Shown here one piece after another: positions 35,766 to 44,946 of a stretch of DNA of 64,000 nt. This DNA comes from Novosphingobium pentaromativorans US6-1 (GTDB lineage: Bacteria > Pseudomonadota > Alphaproteobacteria > Sphingomonadales > Sphingomonadaceae). How positions within the stretch are numbered: position 1 is the first letter of the stretch; each line of letters opens with the position of its first letter. The position numbers and the translations under genes were made by a program. Location of the stretch: the NCBI RefSeq assembly GCF_000767465.1, contig NZ_CP009291.1, forward strand, positions 1,815,501-1,879,500, read 5' to 3'. The notes under the pieces were generated by a model, which saw nothing but the letters and a program-made list of their open reading frames with translations, had not been told where the DNA came from and made no database searches.

Positions 35766-37121
35766 TTACACCACGCCGAACGCCAGCATGGCATCGGCGA
35801 CCTTCTTGAACCCGGCGATATTGGCGCCGCGCACGTAATCGACATAGCCGCCACCGCGTTCGCCGTAAGTCAGGCAGCGGGCATGGATGCCGGACATGAT
35901 GTCCTTGAGCATCTGCTGCAGTTCCGCCTCGGTCCAGGGACGCCGGCCGGAATTCTGGCTCATTTCCAGACCCGACACCGCCACGCCGCCGGCATTGGCA
36001 GCCTTGCCCGGGGCGAACATGATCTTGGCGTCCTTGAAGACGTGCACCGCTTCGAGGTCGGAAGGCATGTTCGCACCTTCCGAAACGGCGATGCAGCCAT
36101 TGGCGACGAGCGCGCGGGCATCCGCGCCGTTCAGTTCGTTCTGCGTCGCGCAGGGCAGCGCAACGTCGCAGGCGACGTTCCACAGCGTCTTGCCCTCGTG
36201 ATACGAGGCGCCCTTGAACTCTTCCACGTACTCGCTGATGCGGCCGCGGCGGTGGGTCTTGTGGTGCTTGACCCAGTTGATCTTATCGAGGGTCAGTCCA
36301 TCGGGATCGTAGATGAACCCGCCGGAGTCCGAGAGCGTCACCGGCTTGCCGCCCATGTGGACGATCTTCTCCGCCGCATGGGTGGCCACGTTGCCCGAAC
36401 CGGAGATGACGGCAGTCTTGCCGTCGAGGTCGAGCCCGCGCGCCGCCAGCATCTCGGCCAGGAAATAGACCGCGCCGTAGCCGGTCGCCTCGGGACGGAT
36501 CAGCGATCCGCCGTATTCCAGACCCTTGCCGGTAAGCACTCCGGTGAAGTGGTTGGTGATGCGCTTGTACTGGCCGAACATGTAGCCGATCTCGCGCCCG
36601 CCCACGCCGATGTCACCGGCGGGAACGTCGACGTCGGCACCGATGTGGCGATAAAGTTCGGTCATGAAGGACTGGCAGAAGCGCATGATCTCGCGCACCG
36701 ACTTACCCTTCGGATTGAAGTTCGAGCCCCCCTTGCCGCCGCCCATCGGCAGGCCGGTCAGCGCATTCTTGAAGGTCTGCTCGAAGGCCAGGAACTTCAG
36801 GACGCTTTCGTTGACGCTGGGATGGAAGCGCAGACCGCCCTTGTACGGGCCGATGGCATTGTTGTTCTGCACGCGCCAACCGCGCTGGACGCGGATGTTG
36901 CCGTTGTCGTCTTCCCAGCAGACACGGAAGGAGACGACCCGGTCCGGCTCGGCAATGCGCCGCAGGATCTGCTGCTCGTGATACTGTTCCTTGTCGGCGA
37001 TAAATTCGAAGATGTCTTCCGCGACTTCCTGCACGGCCTGAACGAATTCGGGCTGATAGGGATTACGGCGCTTCACGCCTTCCATAAACGCGTTGAAATC
37101 AACGTGGTCGGTGATGGCCAT
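35766..37121 (-). CDS. gdhA: Glutamate dehydrogenase, hexameric bacterial type
   Basis: A 451-residue cytoplasmic glutamate dehydrogenase catalysing 2-oxoglutarate + NH4+ to glutamate. The substrate-binding segment KGGLRFHPSVNESVLKFLAF and the catalytic-lysine motif PMGGGKGGSNF are typical of the ~450-residue GdhA hexamers, usually NADP-dependent. The C-terminal half has the cofactor motif VISGSGNVATHAAEK. MAITDHVDFNAF at 37121 follows AGGGAGA; a longer reading to 37202 is not supported. The PycTM-like gene follows it closely. Confidence 0.94.
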   Translation of the reverse strand: MAITDHVDFNAFMEGVKRRNPYQPEFVQAVQEVAEDIFEFIADKEQYHEQQILRRIAEPDRVVSFRVCWEDDNGNIRVQRGWRVQNNNAIGPYKGGLRFHPSVNESVLKFLAFEQTFKNALTGLPMGGGKGGSNFNPKGKSVREIMRFCQSFMTELYRHIGADVDVPAGDIGVGGREIGYMFGQYKRITNHFTGVLTGKGLEYGGSLIRPEATGYGAVYFLAEMLAARGLDLDGKTAVISGSGNVATHAAEKIVHMGGKPVTLSDSGGFIYDPDGLTLDKINWVKHHKTHRRGRISEYVEEFKGASYHEGKTLWNVACDVALPCATQNELNGADARALVANGCIAVSEGANMPSDLEAVHVFKDAKIMFAPGKAANAGGVAVSGLEMSQNSGRRPWTEAELQQMLKDIMSGIHARCLTYGERGGGYVDYVRGANIAGFKKVADAMLAFGVV

Positions 37122-37329
37122 AATTAATCTCCCTTTACTATGTTCAGTACTTCCCGCGTCGTTCGCACAGTTCTCCTGCGTCAGAATACGACTGCGGATC
37201 AAGGCCGTACAGAGCTAAAGTGGACAAGTCGTTGATTTGGGAAACACCGGCGCGGCGATTGCGAGAACGGGCCTGAACCACGGCTGCGGCGCCGGCCAGC
37301 AGAGTGCCCCTGCGCAGGAGCGCCCGCCA

Positions 37330-37554
37330 TTACCTGGCGGGTTTGGCCGGCGGCTTGGCAGCGGCCGATTTGGGCTTGGCCGTCCGCTTGGCCTTGGGCT
37401 TTGCAGGCGCCTCGGGCTCGCTGTCCCGGGCAATCTTCTCAAGCTCCTTCTTCGGGGAGACGAACACGTCCTCCCCCTTGGCCTTGCGACCGATCGAGTA
37501 CCTGTAGATCGCGTAAGCGCCGGCGCCGCCAACGGCCCACTTGAGTAGTTTCAC
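37330..37554 (-). CDS. Small basic protein, N-terminal hydrophobic, histone-H1-like tail
   Basis: A 74-residue reading with a GTG start at 37554 and AGGGG upstream. Residues 1-17 (VKLLKWAVGGAGAYAIY) are partly hydrophobic. The rest is rich in Lys, Ala and Pro, ending in repeated AKPK/AAKPPAKPAR units like histone H1 or alginate-regulator tails. It may be a membrane-anchored or DNA-associated small protein. I do not recognise its family. ATG codons further upstream are possible starts. Confidence 0.55.
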   Translation of the reverse strand: MKLLKWAVGGAGAYAIYRYSIGRKAKGEDVFVSPKKELEKIARDSEPEAPAKPKAKRTAKPKSAAAKPPAKPAR

Positions 37555-37698
37555 GAAGCGTCCCCTCGTTACCTGAACCAGCATCACCGCCCTGCCCGGA
37601 TGCTTCCGGACAGGGCCGCTACTGCCAATTGGTAGTCGATAAGCGCGCGATTGCAACGCAGGAGCGGGCGGTTTTGCGCCCGGTGCAGGCCGAGCGGA

Positions 37699-38970
37699 TC
37701 AGCCTTCGGACACCCATTCACGCCGCAATGCCGGGCCCGCCAGCGCCATGAGCACGGCGGCGATCAGGTAGAGGACGAGACCGAAGAGCATCGAATAGCG
37801 CAGCGATTCCTCGTCATAGACCGGCGCCAGCGCCGTGGAGAGAGCGCCCAGCGCATAGATGCCGCCGCCCAGCCCGATCAGGTTGTTGATCAGCAGGAAC
37901 AATGCCGATGCCGTGGCCCGGGCGGGCGGTTCGACGAGATGTTGGATCGCCGAGGTCACCGGTCCGAGCCAGATATAGGCCAGTGCCTGCGGGACGAGGA
38001 ACATGAGGAAGGCGAGCGGCACGCTCGAAGTCCAGATGCCCCCGGCGAACAGGGGCACGGCAGCCACGAACGCCATCGCCGGCACCCAGGCGTAGAAGGC
38101 ACGGTTGGCCCGGCCGAGACGGTCGGCGAGCAGCCCGCCCGACAGCACGCCCACGCTTCCGCCCAGGAGCAGAACCGCGCCGATGAACCAGGACGTCTCG
38201 ACCAGCTCGAGGTGGAAGCTGCGCTGGAGCAGGCTGGGCAGCCAGAAAGCGAGGCCATAGCCCAGCATCGAGCTGGAGGCGGCGCCGAACGAAAGCAGCC
38301 AGAAGCCGCGCTTGCGGGCGAGCAAGGCCGCGATCGCGAGGAAGCGCACGCCCTCCCCGGCTGCCGGAGACGCCGGGGCGGCAGGCTTGGGGCGATCGCG
38401 CACGACGAACTTGAAAAGCGGCGCAATCAGCAGCCCGGCAATGCCAACGACGAGAAAGGCCGCGCGCCAGTCAACCCTTGCCGCAACATAGCCTCCGGCC
38501 AGCACGCCGGTTGCCGAACCCAGCGGAATGCCCAGCGAATAGACCGAGAGCGCGAAGGCCCTGCGTTCGCTGGGAAAATGATCGCCGATCACGGCATAGG
38601 ATGGGGCAACCCCGCCCGCCTCCCCGACGCCGACGCCAAGCCGGGCGAGGAAGATGTGCCAGAAACCCTGCGCCGCGCCGCAGACCGCCGTGAACAGGCT
38701 CCAGATCACCAGCGATCCGGTTATCACCCAGGACCGGCTCGTGCGGTCAGCCAACCACGCCAGCGGCACGCCCAGCGTCGAATAGAGGATGGCGAAGGCA
38801 AGCCCGCCGAGCATCCCCATCTGTGCGTCGTCGAGACCGAGATCGGCCTGGATCGGTGCGGCCAGGATCGCGAGGATCTGGCGGTCGACGAAGTTGAACA
38901 CATAGACCAGCAGCAGCATCGCCAGAACGAGATTGGGCGAAGCCGGTCGCCGGGGCGCGGTGCTGGTCAT
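37699..38970 (-). CDS. MFS transporter (spinster-like)
   Basis: A 423-residue, 12-helix transporter similar to that at 27287: FVDRQILAILAAPIQADLGL, GVPLAWLADRTSRSWV and ARLGVGVGEAGGVAPSYAVI. The start at 38970 lies two bases before the end of the hydrolase gene, so it is the third gene of a receptor-hydrolase-transporter unit. It probably moves a hydrolysis product across the inner membrane. Confidence 0.9.
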   Translation of the reverse strand: MTSTAPRRPASPNLVLAMLLLVYVFNFVDRQILAILAAPIQADLGLDDAQMGMLGGLAFAILYSTLGVPLAWLADRTSRSWVITGSLVIWSLFTAVCGAAQGFWHIFLARLGVGVGEAGGVAPSYAVIGDHFPSERRAFALSVYSLGIPLGSATGVLAGGYVAARVDWRAAFLVVGIAGLLIAPLFKFVVRDRPKPAAPASPAAGEGVRFLAIAALLARKRGFWLLSFGAASSSMLGYGLAFWLPSLLQRSFHLELVETSWFIGAVLLLGGSVGVLSGGLLADRLGRANRAFYAWVPAMAFVAAVPLFAGGIWTSSVPLAFLMFLVPQALAYIWLGPVTSAIQHLVEPPARATASALFLLINNLIGLGGGIYALGALSTALAPVYDEESLRYSMLFGLVLYLIAAVLMALAGPALRREWVSEG

Positions 38971-38971
38971 C

Positions 38972-39844
38972 TCAGTTCACGTACTCCTGACAGAAGGACC
39001 TGATGGCCGGCAGGGCCGCAGGCTCATCGAGGATCGGGGCATGGCCGACGCGCGGCACTTCCACGGCGGCATAAGGCCCCCTGTGCCGACTGGCCATCTC
39101 CTCGACCGTCGCTCTCGACAGGAGATCGGACAGCGTGCCGCGAATGACAAGCACCGGCGTCCGGTCGAGCAGGTCCCACAAGGGCCACAGGTCGGGCGGT
39201 ACGACAGTCGCGTCCTCGTCCGAAAAGCCCTGCGAGATCGCCGGATCGTAAGCGAAGGAAACGGTGCCATCGGCATTCTCGGAGCAAGTGCGCCTGGCAA
39301 AGGCCATCCAGTCTGCGCTGCCGAAATCGGGGAAGGCGGGCGCGTTGATCGCCCGGCACCGGGCTGCCGCTTCGGTCCAGGAGGCCATCGCCCCGCGCGG
39401 GCCAACATAGCTCTTGATGCGATCCAGCCCTTCGTCCTCGAGAACCGGACCGATATCGTTGAAGACCACGGCCGATGCGAGTTCGGGCCGCAGCGCGTTG
39501 ATGATCAGCGCCATCAGCCCACCCATCGAAGTCCCGATCACGCCGACGCGCTCGATACCCAGTCCATCGAGCAGGGCCAGCATGTCCTGTGCGTAGACGT
39601 CCGGCCGGTATTGCGCAGGATCGGGGTCCCGATCGGAGAGGCCCCGTCCGCGCTGGTCGGGCACGATCAGCCGGTAAGTGCCGGCCAGGTGCGCTGCGAG
39701 CGGCTCGAAATCCGCACTGTTGCGGGTCAAGCCATGCATCATCAGCAGAACCGGGGCCTCGTCGCCCGCGGCTGCGGGATAATCGCGCGCGGCCAGCTCA
39801 AGGCGCCCGCAGGCGCTGCGATAGCGGTGGTCGCGGTAGTCCAT
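38972..39844 (-). CDS. Alpha/beta hydrolase
   Basis: A 290-residue alpha/beta-hydrolase. The nucleophile elbow GVIGTSMGGL carries Ser, MMHGLTRNSADF gives the oxyanion region (HGxx), and RVGHAPIL near the C terminus carries the catalytic His. AAAGGA precedes the ATG. It follows the TonB receptor gene after 103 bases and is one base from the MFS gene. It is likely to be an esterase, lactonase or C-C hydrolase acting on the imported compound. Confidence 0.88.
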   Translation of the reverse strand: MDYRDHRYRSACGRLELAARDYPAAAGDEAPVLLMMHGLTRNSADFEPLAAHLAGTYRLIVPDQRGRGLSDRDPDPAQYRPDVYAQDMLALLDGLGIERVGVIGTSMGGLMALIINALRPELASAVVFNDIGPVLEDEGLDRIKSYVGPRGAMASWTEAAARCRAINAPAFPDFGSADWMAFARRTCSENADGTVSFAYDPAISQGFSDEDATVVPPDLWPLWDLLDRTPVLVIRGTLSDLLSRATVEEMASRHRGPYAAVEVPRVGHAPILDEPAALPAIRSFCQEYVN

Positions 39845-39947
39845 CGAACAATCCTTTCACCTGCAGCGGACCTGGCGGGATCTTGCGGGGGGTGCTCCGT
39901 AAGGGTGGAGACGAAGACCCCGCCAGGCTGCTGCGCAGTTGCCCCGA

Positions 39948-42314
39948 TCAGAATTCCACTGTCGCGGTGAGGAAGACCTGGCGCGGATTGCCGTAGAAGG
40001 CAGTCAGCGTACCTTCGCTGCCGAGCGTCGGGATCGGGTAGCCATTGGCACCCAGATTGACCGCGCCCGTCTCTTCGTTCTGCGAGATGTAGCTGTAGCC
40101 CGAAGTGATGTATTCCTTGTCGAGCAGGTTCTTGCCGTGCAGGCCGATGCTCCAGCCGCTGCCCGGCGCGGAATAGACCAGGCTGGCATCCCACAGGGCA
40201 TAACCCTTCTGGTCGAGATAGGGGCTGGGGAACTCGAACTGGTGGGTCTTCGAGCGGTAGGAAACCGTCGTCGACATGCTGAGATCGCCCTCGCCGACCG
40301 GGGTCGAGTAAGACAGCGTTCCGCTGGCGGTCCACTTGGGCGTATTCTGGATATTGCGATACTGCGCGACGTCGACAGTCTGCCCGCCGATCAGCGTCTC
40401 GTACTTCTTGAACTTGGCATCGATGTAACCGATCGCGGTCGCGAAATTCAGCCGGTCCCCTGAGGCGACGAGGTCGCGTGCCAGGCGGGCATTGGCCTCC
40501 AGTTCCGCGCCCTGCATCCTCGCCTTGCCGGCGTTGGAAACGACACCGCAGAAGGTCGGCACGCCATTCACCGTGCAGGCAACCGATCCGGGGATCTGGA
40601 TGTCGGTGTAATCCATGCGGAAGATCGCACCGGCAACATAGAGCGCGCCGCCGAGCAGGTTGCCCTTGTACCCCAGCTCGTAGCTGTCGACCGTCTCCGG
40701 TTTGAAGCTGAGGTACTGGGCGATTTCGGCATCGCTCAGGCTGCCGTCGCCATCGAGGTCGTTGGCGTTCTTGCCGACGCCGCGCGGATCGAAGCCGCCG
40801 CCCTTGAAGCCCTTGGAATAGCTTGCGTAGATGTTGTGATCGGCGCTGGGCTTGAAGCTGAGCGACACGCGCGGCGTGAACTTCTTGAATTCGTTGCTGC
40901 CGCTGAAGTCGGTGTCGGTCGAGAACAGCACGCCCGGATTCTGGAAGCCCGCCGAGCCGCCGAGAATGTAGTTCTGCTTGAGGATGTTCGCCTTGCGCTT
41001 GTCCCAGGTGTAGCGCCCGCCAAGCGACAGGCTGAACTGATCGGTCAGGTCATAAGTGAAATCGCCGAAGATCGCGTAAGTCTTGGTACCGACGTCGGCC
41101 TCGGTATGACCGGTGAGCATCGGCAGGACATCGGCAAAGGTCGTGTAGAGCCGGCTGTCGAAGTAGGTGTCGGCCGTGGCGTCGAGATAATAGACGCCGA
41201 CAAGACCCTGCAGCGGCCCGCCGTCATCCCACTGCAGTTGGAATTCCTGGCTGACCTGCTCGTTGTGATAGAACGCCGGCACATCGAGGTCGACGGTCGG
41301 CAGCGCATCGAAGTCGATCGGCGAGGCACTGTTGTCCTTGCGCCAAGAACTGATCGACTTGAACGTCAGCGCGTCGGTCAGCTCGGCCGTGGCGTTGATG
41401 GCAAAGCCATAGGCCTCGACGTCCTGCTTCGGATCGGTCAGGCCGCCGCGCGTATCGAACACATCGGAAAGGACCGGCGCGCCCGAAGCGAAGCCGGGGA
41501 TCAGGCGATGGCCGCCGCGGGCATTCGACTTGTCGTGGGTGTAGTCGCCGGAAATGCGGATCAGCACCGGCGCGCCGTAACCGCCGATGTCGAGGCTGCC
41601 GCGCGCCGCCCAGACGTTCTTGTTGTAATTCTCCGCCCCGGTCGTGAGGTTCTTGCCGAAGCCGTCGCGGGTGAGCCGCGCTACCGAACCGCCCACGCGT
41701 ACGAGGTCGCTGATCGGGGCGGAAACCGTCACGACGCCATCGACCTGGTCGTAAGTGCCGATGGTGCCCTTGACCTTGAGGTAGAAGTCCTGCGGCAATT
41801 GCTTGGTCACGTACTTGACCGCGCCGCCGATCGTGTTGCGACCGTAGAGCGTGCCCTGCGGTCCGCGCAGCACTTCGATGCGTTCGACATCGTAGATGTC
41901 GAGCACTGCGGCCTGCGGACGGTTGAGGTAGACGTCGTCGAGATAGATGCCCACGCCCTGTTCGAAACCGGAAACCGGATCCTGCTGGCCAACACCGCGG
42001 ATGAAGGCGGAAAGCGTCGAGTTGGTTCCTCGCGAGGGCTCCAGCGTGACGTTGGGGGCCGACTGCGCGATGTCGGTGACATCGATCGCGCCGGACTTCT
42101 CGAGCTGGGCGCCGCTGAAGCTGGTAACCGCAATCGGCACGTCGACGAGGCGCTCCTCGCGGCGGCGGGCCGTCACGATGATTTCAGCGCCAGTCGTGTC
42201 CCGCGCATCTGCCGCGCTTTGCGCGTCCTGAGCGAGAACCGGAGCTGCCAACCCCATCGAGCCGGCAAGAGCCAAAGCACTGCAACCGAAAGCGAGAATA
42301 CGTGCCCTTTGCAT
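39948..42314 (-). CDS. TonB-dependent outer-membrane receptor
   Basis: A 788-residue receptor with signal peptide MQRARILAFGCSALALAGSM (cleavage after VLAQ), then EIIVTARRREERLVDVPIAV, a plug with VLRGPQGTLYGRNTIGGAV, and a barrel ending in VFLTATVEF with terminal Phe. GGGAG precedes ATG 42314. It heads an operon with the hydrolase and MFS genes and is divergent from a TetR gene with little space between. The transported substrate is unknown; the operon structure suggests uptake, hydrolysis and inner-membrane transport of one compound. Confidence 0.93.
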   Translation of the reverse strand: MQRARILAFGCSALALAGSMGLAAPVLAQDAQSAADARDTTGAEIIVTARRREERLVDVPIAVTSFSGAQLEKSGAIDVTDIAQSAPNVTLEPSRGTNSTLSAFIRGVGQQDPVSGFEQGVGIYLDDVYLNRPQAAVLDIYDVERIEVLRGPQGTLYGRNTIGGAVKYVTKQLPQDFYLKVKGTIGTYDQVDGVVTVSAPISDLVRVGGSVARLTRDGFGKNLTTGAENYNKNVWAARGSLDIGGYGAPVLIRISGDYTHDKSNARGGHRLIPGFASGAPVLSDVFDTRGGLTDPKQDVEAYGFAINATAELTDALTFKSISSWRKDNSASPIDFDALPTVDLDVPAFYHNEQVSQEFQLQWDDGGPLQGLVGVYYLDATADTYFDSRLYTTFADVLPMLTGHTEADVGTKTYAIFGDFTYDLTDQFSLSLGGRYTWDKRKANILKQNYILGGSAGFQNPGVLFSTDTDFSGSNEFKKFTPRVSLSFKPSADHNIYASYSKGFKGGGFDPRGVGKNANDLDGDGSLSDAEIAQYLSFKPETVDSYELGYKGNLLGGALYVAGAIFRMDYTDIQIPGSVACTVNGVPTFCGVVSNAGKARMQGAELEANARLARDLVASGDRLNFATAIGYIDAKFKKYETLIGGQTVDVAQYRNIQNTPKWTASGTLSYSTPVGEGDLSMSTTVSYRSKTHQFEFPSPYLDQKGYALWDASLVYSAPGSGWSIGLHGKNLLDKEYITSGYSYISQNEETGAVNLGANGYPIPTLGSEGTLTAFYGNPRQVFLTATVEF

Positions 42315-42362
42315 CAATTCATCTCCCAATGAACCTTATCGTTGGAAGACTTGATACCGAGA

Positions 42363-42380
42363 GTTGAATCAGGTTTCAAC
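42363..42380. promoter_or_regulatory. Candidate TetR operator inverted repeat
   Basis: GTTGAA and TTCAAC are perfect inverted arms around TCAGGT, 49 bases upstream of the receptor start. It lies within the longest TetR reading, which favours the later GTG start for that gene. Confidence 0.35.
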
Positions 42381-42425
42381 ATTGAAGATTTGCCAATCGG
42401 CATTGAAGCAGATAGCTGTGTCTTT

Positions 42426-43064
42426 GTGACCACAGCAGATGCGCCAGAACCCAAGGTTTCCGTCCCTTCCGACAAGGCCCCCAGAACCGAGCGGGGACGA
42501 AAGACGCTGCGCAAGTTGCTTGACGCGGCCGCTCTCGAATTCGGGGAACACGGGTTTCACGAAGCCTCGATCACGGGAATCACCCGCAGGGCCGGAACCG
42601 CGCTGGGCAGTTTCTACACCTACTTCGATTCGAAGGATGAGATCTTCCGCGCGCTCGTCGACGACATGAGCGGCAAAGTCCGCGAGGCGGCGAAAAAGGC
42701 CCTGGAGCCGCCCCTTCCCGCGCTCGACCGCGAACGCGCTGCCCTCGGGGCGTTCCTGCACTTCGCGCGTGAGCACAAGGAGATCTACCGGATCATAGAC
42801 GAGTGCGAATTCGTCGATCCCGCCGCCTTCCGCGCGCACTACGAAACAACCGCAGCGCGCATGACCGACAGGCTCAGGGCCGGCATCGCCAGCGGCGAAT
42901 TGCGCGAGGACCTGGGCGAAGCCCACGCCTGGGCGATCATGGGCATGAACGTCTTCCTCGGCCTGCGCTACATGGTGTGGTCCGATGAAGCCGATCCGGA
43001 CAAAATGGCGGAACTGGCCTGCTCGATCCTGCGCGAAGGCATCGCCCGCCCCAGGGGCGACTGA
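42426..43064 (+). CDS. TetR-family transcriptional regulator
   Basis: A TetR regulator with the helix-turn-helix at LLDAAALEFGEHGFHEASIT, then ITRRAGTALGSFYTYFDSKDE, typical of the family, and an all-helical ligand domain. I propose the GTG at 42426 (212 residues); the reading is open back to a TTG at 42342, and neither has a strong ribosome-binding site. It is divergent from the TonB receptor-hydrolase-MFS operon and probably represses it. This repeats the TetR/receptor arrangement at 30837-34198. Confidence 0.85.
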   Translation: MTTADAPEPKVSVPSDKAPRTERGRKTLRKLLDAAALEFGEHGFHEASITGITRRAGTALGSFYTYFDSKDEIFRALVDDMSGKVREAAKKALEPPLPALDRERAALGAFLHFAREHKEIYRIIDECEFVDPAAFRAHYETTAARMTDRLRAGIASGELREDLGEAHAWAIMGMNVFLGLRYMVWSDEADPDKMAELACSILREGIARPRGD

Positions 43065-43236
43065 GAAGCCCCGCAGCGGCCCTCGATGGCTTGATCAGAC
43101 ACCGGAGTGTGGCCGTTAACTTTTGCGGCCCGGCAGTCCTCCAGCGGGACAGCGCCCCCGCGCCGCTGGTGCTTCACGCCGTTTTAAGCGATCATCGCCA
43201 GAACGGTACCGGCAGATTCGTCAAGGACAGGACCAC

Positions 43237-43929
43237 GTGAACGGACGCATCCTCCTCGCTTCGGGCTTTGTCGCCCTGGCCGTCATTGCCGGCGTCCTGA
43301 TGCTTGCCGCGTCTCCCGACAAGCCGCAGCCCGCATCGCTCTCCGAAGCCCGTGTGGCAGCGGCCAAGGCCGATCCGGCAGCGCCAGCCCCTGCTCCCGA
43401 AGCACCTGCCGCAAAGCCTGCAAAGCCTGCAAAGCCTGCAAAGCCTGTCGCCAAGGCCGACGAGCCTTTCGTGATCAAGCGGATCCTGCCGATCGACGGC
43501 CCGATCAAGTACGGTGAATGGCACTGGGACGACGCCGATGTCCCCGACGGCCCGATCGTCGTGACAGTGGACCTCGATGCCCGGGTCCTCTCCGTATTCC
43601 GCAACGGCTACGAGATCGGCGCAACCGCTGTCCTGCTCGGCACCGAGGACAAGCCCACCCCGCTCGGCGTCTTTCCGATCACGCAGAAGGACAAGGACCA
43701 CGTCTCCAACATCTACACCGGCGCGCCAATGCCCTACATGCAGCGGCTGACCGACGACGGCATCACCCTTCACGGTTCCAAGGTCGAACTGGGTTATGCC
43801 AGCCACGGCTGCATCGGCATGCCCGAGCCTTTCGCCGCCAAGCTGTTCCGGACCACGAAGCTGGGCGACAAGGTCTACATCACCCGCGGCAAGCAGGTCG
43901 GCATGGGCGACAGCCTCGTCGGCGCGTGA
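43237..43929 (+). CDS. L,D-transpeptidase (YkuD) domain protein
   Basis: The protein (230 residues from GTG 43237, AAGGA upstream) has an N-terminal membrane anchor (ILLASGFVALAVIAGVLMLA), an Ala/Pro/Lys linker, and a YkuD domain whose catalytic segment reads ITLHGSKVELGYASHGCIGM; the Cys of SHGC is the nucleophile. It acts in the periplasm, cross-linking peptidoglycan or attaching proteins to it. The linker includes a 9-bp unit, GCAAAGCCT, repeated four times at 43411-43446, encoding Ala-Lys-Pro repeats. It is convergent with tilS. Confidence 0.9.
   Translation: MNGRILLASGFVALAVIAGVLMLAASPDKPQPASLSEARVAAAKADPAAPAPAPEAPAAKPAKPAKPAKPVAKADEPFVIKRILPIDGPIKYGEWHWDDADVPDGPIVVTVDLDARVLSVFRNGYEIGATAVLLGTEDKPTPLGVFPITQKDKDHVSNIYTGAPMPYMQRLTDDGITLHGSKVELGYASHGCIGMPEPFAAKLFRTTKLGDKVYITRGKQVGMGDSLVGA
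43411..43446 (+). repeat. Tandem 9-bp repeat x4 in the transpeptidase linker
   Basis: Four perfect copies of GCAAAGCCT encode (AKP)4 in the periplasmic linker. Copy number could change by slippage without breaking the frame. Confidence 0.85.
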
Positions 43930-43932
43930 CCG

Positions 43933-44946
43933 TCAGGCCCTGGGGCGGCGAACCGCGCGCACCGGCGCCTTGCTGAAACTCCAGCGCCCGGCATTGGGAC
44001 GCACGACAAGCGCGCCAATCGACGCCGGACTGCCCTGAACCAGAGTTTCGAACAGCCGCGCCACTGCACTGCCGCGCGGCTCCGCTCCGTCCAGTTCACC
44101 CACGATCCGGGCAATCACCCGCAGGACGACGGCACGCGGCGCCTGCGGCCGGTAGCCCAGGCCCATCGGCTCCTTCTTGACGCAGGAACGCCATTCGAGC
44201 GCCGCCATCCAGTCGAGCGCGGCATCGGCCTCGGCAATGTACTGCGCGCTCTGGGCGATCGCGGAAACATCGAGCCAATCGGCATCGGCAAGTGCCTTGC
44301 GCACCCGCACCCGATCATATTTGTCGTCCGCATTGCTGGGGTCCTGCGCCGCCAGGATACCGGCCTCGGCTACTACCTCGGCCAATTCCGAGCGGCGCCA
44401 GCCGAGCACCGGGCGCAGCAAGGGAATGTCGCAATCGGGCACCTGCCCGCGCCCGCGCGTACCGGCCAGTCCGGCGACTCCGCTCGCCCGGTTCAGGCGC
44501 ATCAGCAGCGTCTCGGCCTGATCGTCGGCATGATGCGCGGTCGCCAGCGCCGCCAGCTGCCGCGCCTCGATCCATCGGGCAAGCGCCGCATACCGGGCGC
44601 TGCGCGCCTCGGCCTGGACATTCCCCGGCGCCACCTCGACCCGAAGCGTTTCGTGCGGCACGCCCAGGCGCGCGCAAAGCGCGGCGACGTCGGCCGCTTC
44701 CTGCGCGCTCTCGGGCCGCAGGCCGTGATCGACGGTTGCCGCCCCGACCCGGCCCGGCAGCGCCGCAGCGGCGAGGAGGAGCAGCGCCGTACTGTCAGGG
44801 CCGCCCGACACCGCAATCGCCAGTCGTGCCGGCTGCGCATCGATCGCCTCGGGCCAGAGCGCGGCCAGTCCCTCGCGGAACCGGGCGACGCGCTCGGCCT
44901 GAGGAATCAGCCTCGCGGCCGAGGGATCAGCTGCAGGAGAGTCCAT
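43933..44946 (-). CDS. tilS: tRNA(Ile)-lysidine synthetase
   Basis: A 337-residue PP-loop ATPase. AIAVSGGPDSTALLLL is the TilS nucleotide-binding motif. The enzyme makes lysidine at the wobble C of tRNA-Ile(CAU), so that AUA is read correctly; it is essential. MDSPAADPSAARLI at 44946 is the chosen start; the gene overlaps the end of cpoB by 20 bases. The size is that of the shorter alphaproteobacterial TilS forms. Confidence 0.93.
   Translation of the reverse strand: MDSPAADPSAARLIPQAERVARFREGLAALWPEAIDAQPARLAIAVSGGPDSTALLLLAAAALPGRVGAATVDHGLRPESAQEAADVAALCARLGVPHETLRVEVAPGNVQAEARSARYAALARWIEARQLAALATAHHADDQAETLLMRLNRASGVAGLAGTRGRGQVPDCDIPLLRPVLGWRRSELAEVVAEAGILAAQDPSNADDKYDRVRVRKALADADWLDVSAIAQSAQYIAEADAALDWMAALEWRSCVKKEPMGLGYRPQAPRAVVLRVIARIVGELDGAEPRGSAVARLFETLVQGSPASIGALVVRPNAGRWSFSKAPVRAVRRPRA

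Noticed and set aside
35149..37121. A complete Pycsar system
   Set aside because: Only the effector-like membrane protein is present; the neighbours are glutamate dehydrogenase and a LuxR regulator, not a nucleotide cyclase.
43411..43446. A CRISPR-like or regulatory repeat
   Set aside because: Four 9-bp copies without spacers lie in frame in a periplasmic linker; it is coding low-complexity sequence. No CRISPR array was seen in the window.
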